A stretch of DNA of 64,000 nucleotides from an uncultured Prevotella sp. (lineage in GTDB: Bacteria > Bacteroidota > Bacteroidia > Bacteroidales > Bacteroidaceae): contig CAAGKM010000030.1 of assembly GCA_900770395.1 (NCBI GenBank), forward strand, positions 62,001-126,000. Reading direction: 5' to 3'. Each line of letters begins with the position of its first letter. Position 1 is the first letter of the stretch. The translations under genes were made by a program, and so were the position numbers. The notes beneath the pieces were generated by a model. That model did no database searches. It saw only the letters and a list, made by a program, of their open reading frames with translations, and was not told the DNA's origin. Positions 1-6,923 of this stretch are shown here, piece after piece.

Positions 1-642
1 TACCATCACCACGGTGTTGCTTGCCTTGATTGAGATAACCACGTTGTGGAAGTCCTCACGCTTGCAGATGCGCAGAAATTCCATGCAGCTCTCAACAATG
101 CCTGCAGGAGTGTCGCCATAGTGCGACATGATGCGGTCGGAGAGCGAGCCGTGGTTCACGCCTATGCGGATTGCAGTGTTGTGCTCCTTACATATATTAA
201 TGAATGGCACAAGGCGGTCGTCGAGCCTTTGCAGCTCCTCGGCATACTCCTCAGCAGTGTATTCAAGATGCTTGAACGTGCGTGCCGGGTCGATGTAGTT
301 GCCCGGGTTGATGCGCACCTTCTCGCAATAGAGTGCCGCCACGTCGGCAACGTTCGGGTTGAAGTGAACGTCTGCCACCAATGGAGTGTCGTAGCCGTGA
401 GAGCGCAGCAGGGCGTTGATATTCTTCATGTTCTCTGCCTCGCGCACTCCCTGTGTGGTGAGTCTCACTAATTCACCGCCTGCCTCGATAATCCTCTCAG
501 CCTGAGCCACCGACCCTTCTGTGTCGTTGGTGTTGGTGGTAGTCATCGACTGCACGCGTATAGGGGCGTCACCTCCGATGGTGATGCCGCCTACCTGCAC
601 GGCAGATGTCCCACGGCGGATGTAATTAAACATATTCTGCAT
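1..642 (-). CDS. ispG: 4-hydroxy-3-methylbut-2-enyl diphosphate synthase, N-terminal part (cut by window edge)
   Basis: Converts methylerythritol cyclodiphosphate to HMBPP in the MEP isoprenoid pathway, a cytosolic iron-sulfur enzyme. Reading from the ATG at 642, the frame is open to base 1 (214 codons). It shows the IspG TIM-barrel signatures VGGIAIGG-like (here VGGITIGGDAPIRVQSM), VRLTTQGVREAEN, LVADVHFNP, KVRINPGN, IGVNHGSLSDR and VVISIKASNTVVMV at the cut end. The iron-sulfur C-terminal domain is outside the window. Bacteroidetes forms are usually the long type (about 600 residues), so roughly two thirds is missing; that length is family knowledge, not seen here. It starts 14 nt after the purE stop, so the two are probably cotranscribed. 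Confidence 0.95.
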   Translation of the reverse strand, partial: MQNMFNYIRRGTSAVQVGGITIGGDAPIRVQSMTTTNTNDTEGSVAQAERIIEAGGELVRLTTQGVREAENMKNINALLRSHGYDTPLVADVHFNPNVADVAALYCEKVRINPGNYIDPARTFKHLEYTAEEYAEELQRLDDRLVPFINICKEHNTAIRIGVNHGSLSDRIMSHYGDTPAGIVESCMEFLRICKREDFHNVVISIKASNTVVMV

Positions 643-656
643 GAATGTTGTTATAG

Positions 657-1163
657 TTAGTTCACTTTATATTGGTATTTCACCTCGGCAAGGTCCTTGT
701 TTGCTTTCTCAATCTTAGCCTTCAGACCCTCTTTGTATTCGGCAAGGCGCGCTGCGAGAGGCTCGTCGGAGAGTGCGAGCATCTCAACTGCCAGTATTGC
801 GGCATTCTGAGCTCCGTTCACTCCCACTGTGGCAACAGGTATGCCAGGAGGCATTTGAATGATGCTGAGCATGGCGTCGAGACCGTCGAGCATGCCCTTG
901 ATTGGCACACCGATTACAGGAATGGTGGTGCTTGCCGCAATTACTCCCGGCAGGGCGGCAGCCATGCCTGCTCCTGCTATGATAACACGTATGCCACGAT
1001 TTTTTGCAGTGCGTGCAAACTCCTCCACTGCATCTGGTGTGCGGTGGGCTGAAAGTGCGTTTACCTCAAAAGGCACCTGCATCTCGTCGAGCAGCTTGCA
1101 GGCTTTCTCCATTACGGGCAGGTCGCTGGTGCTGCCCATGATAATGCTTACTGTTGGTTTCAT
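657..1163 (-). CDS. purE: N5-carboxyaminoimidazole ribonucleotide mutase
   Basis: Class I PurE rearranges N5-CAIR to CAIR in de novo purine synthesis in the cytosol. The 168-residue length is normal. The phosphate/substrate motif GSTSD is at residues 10-14 and the catalytic SAHRTP motif at 38-43 (His40), followed by the conserved GAGMAAALPGV stretch. The ATG at 1163 is the only sensible start, as the protein begins directly with the first beta strand (KPTVSIIMGS). It lies immediately upstream of ispG on the same strand. A separate purK is not visible in the window. Confidence 0.96.
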   Translation of the reverse strand: MKPTVSIIMGSTSDLPVMEKACKLLDEMQVPFEVNALSAHRTPDAVEEFARTAKNRGIRVIIAGAGMAAALPGVIAASTTIPVIGVPIKGMLDGLDAMLSIIQMPPGIPVATVGVNGAQNAAILAVEMLALSDEPLAARLAEYKEGLKAKIEKANKDLAEVKYQYKVN

Positions 1164-1193
1164 AATTTATTAATTTTTTTTATGGCTGATTTC

Positions 1194-1240
1194 GTCGGAC
1201 AAGTCGGACGTGTCAGACCAGTCCGACGTGTCGGAAAAAA
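1194..1240. terminator. Hairpin of GTCGGAC/GTCCGAC words between the PAP2-like gene and purE
   Basis: GTCGGAC occurs at 1194-1200 and 1203-1209 and its complement GTCCGAC at 1221-1227, giving a 7-bp stem with an 11-nt loop. Only a short A/T run follows. The element sits between two genes read leftward, so it may end PAP2 transcription or punctuate the operon. The function is inferred. Confidence 0.4.
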
Positions 1241-1255
1241 TTCTTCATTCTTCAT

Positions 1256-1876
1256 TTAAATATACACAATTCCTAATGCTCCGGCAAATACTCCCACAAT
1301 ATATCCCACAACTACCTGCGGCAGTGTGTGCTGGCGCAACACCATGCGGCTTGTGCCGAGCAGTCCGGCTATGATAATCATCAGGCAGAACCACCACACA
1401 GGATTAAAGGAGAATATCTCGGCAAATGCGAATAGCGCTCCTGTCATTGCTCCGATGGCGGCAGTGTGGGTGCTTATCTTCCACCACACGTTTATCAGTG
1501 CGCAGAGTATCTGCAGGAAGAGCGCCGCGGTCACTATGTTGCTCATAAAGTGTGGAATGTGTATAGAGTCCATTATATATACGCATGTGAAGTAGCAGGC
1601 TATGGAGATGGCGTATGGAATCATGCGCCGCTCGCGCTGTCCGAACTCTATCAGTGTCCAGCCGTGGTAGCGGCGGTAGAGATGGATGATGGTCGTAGGC
1701 AGCAGCACGGTGAAGATATACACCATGGTGAGCACTAACAGCTTGTAGCTCCACGGCAGCAGACTGAGGTAACTGAACCAGAACAACACAATCAGTCCCA
1801 CTATCGGCAAGTAGAACGGTGTGAACACAAGACTTATCAGCCGTGCCGCATATATAAGATCTTTTTGCTTTAACAT
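1256..1876 (-). CDS. PAP2-superfamily-like integral membrane protein
   Basis: 206-residue, strongly hydrophobic protein with about six membrane segments. PAP2 phosphatase motifs can be traced: a degenerate first motif around RERRMIPY (residues about 84-91), the central ISTHTAAIGAMTGAL (the His of the SGH-type motif) and SRMVLRQHTLPQVVVG (the SR-x5-H motif). It could dephosphorylate undecaprenyl or phosphatidyl phosphates, but the first motif is incomplete, so activity is uncertain. It lies 46 nt downstream of rpoN on the same strand. The start at 1876 precedes a typical K-rich N-terminus (MLKQKDLIYAARLIS). Confidence 0.75.
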   Translation of the reverse strand: MLKQKDLIYAARLISLVFTPFYLPIVGLIVLFWFSYLSLLPWSYKLLVLTMVYIFTVLLPTTIIHLYRRYHGWTLIEFGQRERRMIPYAISIACYFTCVYIMDSIHIPHFMSNIVTAALFLQILCALINVWWKISTHTAAIGAMTGALFAFAEIFSFNPVWWFCLMIIIAGLLGTSRMVLRQHTLPQVVVGYIVGVFAGALGIVYI

Positions 1877-1921
1877 GATTATGCTCTTATATTACATTAT
1901 AGTATTCTCTATTCAGTTCTC

Positions 1922-3451
1922 CTATCGCCTGAGCCTCGCGGGCGGTATGCCCAACTGCTCACGGTATTTTGCCACAGTGCGGCGCGCTATTCTCAGTCCT
2001 TTCTCCGCTAAGGCATCCATAAGAGCCTCGTCGCCGAGCGGTCGGCTCTTGTCCTCATTGTCCACCAGTTCCTGCAGCACCTCTTTTATATGCCTCTGCG
2101 ACACATCGTTGCCGTTCTCCGTTCTCACGCTTGCCGTGAAGAAATGCCGCAGTGGGAATATTCCCCAACGTGTCTGTACATATTTGCTGTTGCACACTCT
2201 CGAAACCGTCGACAGGCTGATGCCTGTGATGTCGGAGATGTTTTTCAGCGCCATGGGATGCAGTGACGCCTCGTCGCCGTCCACAAAAAAGTCTCTCTGC
2301 CAGTGTATTATTGCCTTCAGCACTTTTGTGAGTGTCTCCTGCCGCTTGTTGAGGGCGTACATGAACATCTGTGCCTGCTCCACCTTCTGACGGGTGTAGA
2401 GCAGTCCGTCGCGCATTGAGTTGCGTCGGCGGGTTTTGGGCTCGCTGTCGATGGAAGCCAGCTGGCTCTTATATCTCTCCAGTGTCTCTGCGAACGATGA
2501 CGACACCTGCAGGTGAGGTATGTTGCTGTTGTTGAGCGTGAATGTTATTGTTCCGTCGTCGTTGGTGTCGATAATGGCGTCGGGAGTTATCTGCTCAATG
2601 CTGCGCCCCACGACCTCTCCCATTGTCGAGCCTGGCTTTGGATTGAGCTTGCAAAGCTCTTTGTTGAGGTAATCTGCCTGCACGTCGCTGAGCCTCATCC
2701 TGTCCTTAATGGTTCTCCAGTCCTTTTTCATGAACAGGTCGAAGTGCTTTTCAATCACCGTGCCCATGAGCTGTTTGAGCGGCGAGTCAGGACGGCGCCT
2801 TATCTGCAGCAGCAGACACTCCTGCAGCGACTGTGCCCCGATGCCTGCGGGGTCAAATGTCTGCAGCAATGCCAAAAGGCGCCTCAGTTCCTCAACACTT
2901 ATATCTGTGGAGTGATAGATGGCAAGCTCGTCGGAGATTGTGGCAAGGTCCTTGCGCAGCAGTCCGTCATCGTCGAGCGACCCTATGAGATATTCCATTA
3001 TAGTGCGCTCGCTGTCGGTGATGCTCAGCTCGCCTGTCTGCTCCATCATGAGCGAGTAGAACGATTTCTCCTCACCATACACTATCTCCTCGCGCTGCTC
3101 ACCTCCGCCGCGGCTGCCGTATACTGGCAGCTCATCATCGTCACGTCCTATGTTCTCAAGAGCTTCCTCAAAAGCCGACTGCCTTTCCTCACGCTCGCTC
3201 TGTGCCTCAAAGTCGTCGCTGTCATTATCGTCGCCGTGCGGGTTGTCGTCATGCTCCTGCTGCAGTGACTGCTCGTGTGTGGGGTCTATCTCAAGTGCGG
3301 GATTGTCGTCAAGCTCGGCATTCACCTCATCAAGCAGTTTGTTGAGGGGCATCTCCATCAACTGCGATACAATAACCTGCTGCTGTGTAGTGGTTTGTAT
3401 CTGTCTGAGCTGCTGCTCCTGCCTTTGGGTTTGCGCTTGACTGTTCTCCAT
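1922..3451 (-). CDS. rpoN: RNA polymerase sigma-54 factor
   Basis: Alternative sigma factor that needs an AAA+ activator to open promoters. 509 residues. The Gln-rich region I (QIQTTTQQQVIVSQLMEMP, residues about 17-35) is followed by a long acidic linker, the core-binding domain, a helix-turn-helix (SDITGISLSTVSRVCNS) and the diagnostic RpoN box ARRTVAKYRE near the C-terminus. The frame is open upstream to 3625, but those 58 codons contain a direct DNA repeat and the promoter itself (-7 box TAACTTTG at 3486-3479). The ATG at 3451, about 20 nt after the predicted transcription start, is therefore chosen. No sigma-54 activator is present in the window. Confidence 0.95.
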   Translation of the reverse strand: MENSQAQTQRQEQQLRQIQTTTQQQVIVSQLMEMPLNKLLDEVNAELDDNPALEIDPTHEQSLQQEHDDNPHGDDNDSDDFEAQSEREERQSAFEEALENIGRDDDELPVYGSRGGGEQREEIVYGEEKSFYSLMMEQTGELSITDSERTIMEYLIGSLDDDGLLRKDLATISDELAIYHSTDISVEELRRLLALLQTFDPAGIGAQSLQECLLLQIRRRPDSPLKQLMGTVIEKHFDLFMKKDWRTIKDRMRLSDVQADYLNKELCKLNPKPGSTMGEVVGRSIEQITPDAIIDTNDDGTITFTLNNSNIPHLQVSSSFAETLERYKSQLASIDSEPKTRRRNSMRDGLLYTRQKVEQAQMFMYALNKRQETLTKVLKAIIHWQRDFFVDGDEASLHPMALKNISDITGISLSTVSRVCNSKYVQTRWGIFPLRHFFTASVRTENGNDVSQRHIKEVLQELVDNEDKSRPLGDEALMDALAEKGLRIARRTVAKYREQLGIPPARLRR

Positions 3452-3478
3452 AAACTTTCTTCTATTTTTATGTAGGTG

Positions 3479-3486
3479 CAAAGTTA
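3479..3486 (-). promoter_or_regulatory. -7 box of the rpoN promoter
   Basis: Read on the minus strand this is TAACTTTG followed by C, matching the Bacteroidetes TAnnTTTG consensus. It puts transcription start near 3472 and leaves a leader of about 20 nt before the rpoN ATG. It forms the edge of a 34-bp direct repeat whose second copy has the decayed box TAACTTTA. Confidence 0.6.
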
Positions 3487-3606
3487 CTGCAAAAAATCGA
3501 TTAAGTGAGTAAAACAAAAGAAAATTATATTTTTTTTTGTTTTGGTATGCCGAGATGCAGCGTAACTTCTGTAAAGTTACTGCAAAAAATCGATTAAGTG
3601 AGTAAA
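3480..3606. repeat. Two identical 34-bp direct repeats upstream of rpoN
   Basis: The same 34 bp occurs at 3480-3513 and 3573-3606, exactly 93 bp apart (31 codons, so one spurious reading frame repeats the same peptide). The repeat carries ATCGATTAAGTGAGTAAA and most of the rpoN -7 box. In the distal copy the next base turns TTTG into TTTA. It looks like a duplication of promoter DNA. Confidence 0.85.
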
Positions 3607-3609
3607 GGA

Positions 3610-3754
3610 GGTGTGTCAAAACCAATCTTCTACTTTTTTTTTAGGCACGGATTACACGGAAAACACAGATTAGTGAAAGAAAAAACTGTGAAATCCGTGT
3701 AATCCGTGCCTAATTTATGTCATTATTATTACTTGTTTTCATTTATGACACACC
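3610..3754. repeat. Nested inverted repeats between rpoN and the DUF4842-type gene
   Basis: An inner perfect 20-bp inverted repeat (3641-3660 and 3694-3713, beginning TTAGGCACGGATTACACGGA) encloses a 33-nt loop with a smaller CACAG/CTGTG stem. It is enclosed by an outer pair GGTGTGTCA (3610-3618) and TGACACACC (3746-3754). The outer words resemble those of the terminator at 15109-15150, so a palindromic unit may have entered a terminator. The origin is inference. Confidence 0.6.
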
Positions 3755-3775
3755 CTCATGCCAGGTTATGCCATT

Positions 3776-3812
3776 AAAAAGGGCACTCCTAAGCTCACGC
3801 CCAAGAATGCCC
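3776..3812 (-). terminator. Rho-independent terminator of the DUF4842-type lipoprotein gene
   Basis: GGGCACTC (3781-3788) pairs with GAATGCCC (3805-3812) with one mismatch. Read on the minus strand the stem is followed directly by TTTTT. It lies about 35 nt past the stop codon of the gene ending at 3847. Confidence 0.6.
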
Positions 3813-3846
3813 ACATCAAACTTTAAGAGTATTTTCTTTAATTATC

Positions 3847-5424
3847 TTATTTTATATACCAGTCTTTGTTTGCTTGCTCGTTATTCACATAGTCTGTAAA
3901 TTTAGGGTATTTTGTTGCTATGTCCTCTCTCTCATCGCACCATTCGTAGCTAACAGGAACACCAATCTTGCTTGGCACCTTACCCTTTCCGGCAATCAGC
4001 TCATTCAACATTTCATCTGAGCTTTTCTTCACCATCACTGGAACATCTATGGCTTTATCATATTTCATATCGAGCCTGATAGTGACCGGTTCCTTTGTCA
4101 CACCATTTGCAGCTTTGGTGTTCACCATTACGTTTGTGCCTACTCCGAAAGCCTCGTGAACCTCTTTGCCTGCAACATATAATGGCAGTGTGCCGCCCGC
4201 AGCCTGCAGGATAATCGTTGTGTTGCCGTTATTTGCAGGGTCGCTCAAGATAATGTCGAACACAACATCGTTGAAGTCGAAGTCGCCGTTTTCAGCAACA
4301 GTCAGGTCCTCGGCTATAACGCGGATGTCTGGTGTTATTTGTTTCTTTGCAGGAGTTATACGTACAATCCAGTCATCATATCTGTAGTCACGGTCAACAA
4401 ACTTATCGCCATTTTTATAGCAATCAGCATACTTGTCAGCCTCTGCCTGAAGATTTGCTTTTTGTGTTTCCAACTGAGCTATATCTGTTTTCAACTGAGC
4501 TATATCATTCTGAACTTGGTTTTTACGATTTTCATCCCAATTATTAGCATTATCATCAAGTTCTTTTTGCTTATCGTTAATTGCATTCTGCTTATTATTA
4601 ATTTCATTCTGCTTGCTATTAACCTCATTCAGCTTGCTATAATAAGTATCACCCAGCACACCATCACTACGACGATAGTAATCAAAGCCAACATAATAGT
4701 AACCGCTGTTCTCTGGATATTCAATAATCATATAGGCATCCGTATAATAATAACCATTATCATTACTGTTGCTCCATCCAAAAGCGTCAGTTCCGCTATT
4801 CTGCATTAAGATAATAGCGTCTTTGTATAGATTATTCTGGTCGTTATACCCATATTCTCCACCTTTGCCATTCCAAACCTCCTGATTCCAGTCTCCGTGA
4901 TTAAACTCAGCATAATTGAAATTATTCACATGCTCAACAGTGCCGTCTTTCTTCTGGCATACAAGCTGATTCATAAGATCAGGTCCATAAACATCATGTT
5001 TGGTTCCGTTACCATCCTTATAACTTGTGTATTTACAAACGTCATTTGCACCCTTATGAACCTGCTGAACAAAGAAATCAGAAAAATCAATGCCTGTCAC
5101 TTGATATTTCCTCCATTTAGCCTCATCACGGAATATTTCCGTAACTGCAGCCTCATAATTTTTTGTGTCTGCAGGCGGAATATTATCATATCCATTCTGC
5201 AACCAAGACTTTCCGTCTGTATTCGCCGACCGTGTCTTTACACTTCTTGTAACATCACCAAATCCCCAAGTGTGGTTGGCGTCTGGCTGTCCGAACCTCT
5301 GTACGAATGCCGCCTCATACTTTGCCTGAGCAATCTCGCCTGGGGTCATCACATCGAAGTCGTGATTGCTGCACGCTGTAAGAGCTGCTCCTACAAGTGT
5401 CATTAGAAAAATTTTCTTTTTCAT
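3847..5424 (-). CDS. DUF4842/LruC-type lipoprotein with a coiled-coil insertion
   Basis: 525-residue predicted lipoprotein; the signal ends in the lipobox LTAC (Cys18), so it should be anchored in the envelope. An N-terminal FGQPDANHTWGFG motif and a C-terminal DFDFNDVVFDI strand with AAGGTLPLYVAG match LruC/DUF4842-type Bacteroidetes lipoproteins of unknown function. The paralogue at 13798-15087 aligns at both ends. Between YYVGFDY and DWIV this copy alone carries roughly 75 extra residues of heptad-like coiled coil (NEVNSKQ, NEINNKQ, NAINDKQ, then AQLKTDIAQLETQ) encoded by 21-bp tandem DNA repeats. The start is fixed by the charged n-region MKKK. Surface adhesion or polymer binding is possible but unproven. 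Confidence 0.75.
   Translation of the reverse strand: MKKKIFLMTLVGAALTACSNHDFDVMTPGEIAQAKYEAAFVQRFGQPDANHTWGFGDVTRSVKTRSANTDGKSWLQNGYDNIPPADTKNYEAAVTEIFRDEAKWRKYQVTGIDFSDFFVQQVHKGANDVCKYTSYKDGNGTKHDVYGPDLMNQLVCQKKDGTVEHVNNFNYAEFNHGDWNQEVWNGKGGEYGYNDQNNLYKDAIILMQNSGTDAFGWSNSNDNGYYYTDAYMIIEYPENSGYYYVGFDYYRRSDGVLGDTYYSKLNEVNSKQNEINNKQNAINDKQKELDDNANNWDENRKNQVQNDIAQLKTDIAQLETQKANLQAEADKYADCYKNGDKFVDRDYRYDDWIVRITPAKKQITPDIRVIAEDLTVAENGDFDFNDVVFDIILSDPANNGNTTIILQAAGGTLPLYVAGKEVHEAFGVGTNVMVNTKAANGVTKEPVTIRLDMKYDKAIDVPVMVKKSSDEMLNELIAGKGKVPSKIGVPVSYEWCDEREDIATKYPKFTDYVNNEQANKDWYIK
4471..4640. repeat. 21-bp tandem repeats inside the lipoprotein gene
   Basis: Two 21-bp units at 4471-4491 and 4492-4512 share CAACTGAGCTATATC. 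Three and a partial unit at 4563-4583, 4584-4604, 4605-4625 and 4626-4640 share CATTCTGCTT. Each 21-bp unit encodes one heptad, so coiled-coil length can change in whole heptads without a frameshift. Confidence 0.85.
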
Positions 5425-5466
5425 AGTTTATTTTAGTCGTTTGTTAATTTAATATATATTATTTTG

Positions 5467-5718
5467 TTATGTTATCGCACCGATTACAAAACACAGACAA
5501 CACGTATCATCAATTTTTCTTGCACTTTTTTGTTTTCTTACACTATTTTGCTGTTTTTTATCTATTTTTGTAAAAAAATCATATATTTTTTTGTTGTTTC
5601 AAAAATTATATGTATTTTTGCAGGCGAAACATTTAAACAGTCAATTAAAAAATAGCAAATATAACGGCATTAGGTTATTTTTAAAAATAATAATTTTGTA
5701 ATCGGTGCGATAACATAA
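5467..5718. mobile_element. MITE-like 252-bp element with 25-bp perfect terminal inverted repeats
   Basis: Bases 5467-5491 and 5694-5718 are exact reverse complements (core TTATCGCACCGATTAC). The interior is A/T-rich and encodes no credible protein. Both tips carry TA dinucleotides, compatible with a TA target duplication of IS630/mariner type, but no longer duplication is visible. It sits directly upstream of the lipoprotein gene starting at 5424 and could contribute its promoter region. No related transposase is in the window. Confidence 0.55.
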
Positions 5719-5759
5719 TTATATATTAATGTATGAACCGTCTTTATATATAGCGTTAA

Positions 5760-6130
5760 AATAATTCTGAAAAATTCCTGCAAAATTTTTTTTCAATCTG
5801 GAGAAGAAAAATGAATATTAATGCGAATTTTACTCATGGGAGAAGTGAAAAAGCGATAGGATTTAAACCGTGCTGAAGAAACACTTAAGTGTTTAAAAAG
5901 TAATGCTTAAGTGTTATTTTTGTAACACTTAACTGTTGCAAAAATAACACTTAACTGTTTTTCGGGCAACATTTAAGTGTTTCTCGGGCAAAATTTAGCT
6001 TGAAAAAATATATAATTTCGTAATCGTTTATAAATCAGAAATTTATAAAACTATAAAATTCTGGCGTATTTTCGACCGAGATAGGGTTTTGTGAGTAATA
6101 TGCGATTCTCAGAGGACTTCTTGTAAAATT
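5760..6130 (-). repeat. Dispersed intergenic element, copy A, with 22-bp periodic palindromic core
   Basis: One of three copies of the same element. Conserved ends are AATAATTCTGAAAAATTCCT at 5760 and GCGATTCTCAGAGGACTT at 6102. The core holds 14-bp near-palindromic words (AACACTTAAGTGTT and variants) starting at 5880, 5902, 5924, 5946 and 5968, with a degenerate sixth at 5990. Each word is followed by an 8-nt spacer, giving an exact 22-bp register. The CTCAGAG end overlaps the rsmA stop codon, so in rsmA sense the element begins the 3' untranslated region. Some spacers are mutually complementary (ATTTTTG and CAAAAAT). The function is unknown. Confidence 0.8.
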
Positions 6131-6923
6131 AATTCTTTAATTCCCTCTCAATCATGTTTGTAAGCTCCACGAACTGAGGTATGGTGAGCTGCTCGGGGCG
6201 CTTGGTCATTATGTCGTGAGTGAAGAACTCGGGCGAGGCATTGGCAGGCGAGATGATCTGCCGCAGACTGACGCGCAGCATCTTTCGGCGCTGGTTGAAC
6301 ACGGTCTTAACCACACGTTTAAATAGGCTCTCATCACAGCCGAGCGATGTGACATTGTTGCGTGTCATGCGTATAACCGCACTCTTAACCTTTGGCGGCG
6401 GATTGAACACACCCTCGTCTACGGTGAAAAGATACTCCACGTCATACCATGCCTGAATCATCACGCTCAATATGCCGTATGCCTTTGTGCCAGGCTCTGA
6501 GGCTATGCGCTGTGCCACCTCACGCTGAATCATGCCTGTGCAGCAGGGAATAAGCTCCTTGTTGTCGAGCATTTTGAAGAATATCTGCGAGGATATGTCG
6601 TAGGGATAGTTGCCCGTGAGCACAAATGGATTGCCGTCGAACAGGGTGCTGAGGTCCATTCGCAGAAAGTCCTCGCCTATGATGTTGTCGGTGAGGTTGT
6701 GGAAGTTCTCAAGCAGATAAGCCACCGACTCACGGTCGATTTCAACCACTTTCACCTGCCGTGGCTTTTCCACAAGGTATTGAGTGAGTACACCCATGCC
6801 GGGACCCACTTCAAGAACAGGTATCTCGGGACACGCATCCACGGTGTCGGCTATTCGCTTTGCTATGCTGAGGTCGGTCAGAAAGTGCTGTCCGAGGTGC
6901 TTTTTGGGTGTTACTTGTTTCAT
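6129..6923 (-). CDS. rsmA: 16S rRNA dimethyladenosine transferase
   Basis: RsmA/KsgA dimethylates the two adjacent adenosines near the 3' end of 16S rRNA during small-subunit assembly, using S-adenosylmethionine. 264 residues, normal length. N-terminal KKHLGQHFL (7-15), SAM motif EVGPGMG (38-44), acidic EID (61-63), catalytic NYPY (105-108) and the C-terminal NQRRKMLR signature are all present. Its ATG overlaps the TGA of the upstream pseudouridine synthase by 4 nt (6920-6923), so the two RNA-modification genes are probably translationally coupled. The stop codon abuts repeat element copy A. Confidence 0.97.
   Translation of the reverse strand: MKQVTPKKHLGQHFLTDLSIAKRIADTVDACPEIPVLEVGPGMGVLTQYLVEKPRQVKVVEIDRESVAYLLENFHNLTDNIIGEDFLRMDLSTLFDGNPFVLTGNYPYDISSQIFFKMLDNKELIPCCTGMIQREVAQRIASEPGTKAYGILSVMIQAWYDVEYLFTVDEGVFNPPPKVKSAVIRMTRNNVTSLGCDESLFKRVVKTVFNQRRKMLRVSLRQIISPANASPEFFTHDIMTKRPEQLTIPQFVELTNMIERELKN

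Noticed and set aside
46..471. 141-codon plus-strand frame at the left edge
   Set aside because: Antisense shadow of ispG, which shows clear family motifs on the minus strand.
3452..3625. Upstream in-frame extension of rpoN
   Set aside because: It contains the promoter and a direct DNA repeat, giving a duplicated meaningless peptide; the conserved Gln-rich region begins right at 3451.
5464..5655. 63-codon frame on the plus strand within the MITE-like element
   Set aside because: Low-complexity Phe/Ile/Lys-rich translation of A/T-rich DNA with no recognisable motif.
5880..6003. CRISPR array reading of the 22-bp periodic core
   Set aside because: Spacers are only 8 nt and partly repeated, the repeat words vary within an array, and no cas gene is near.
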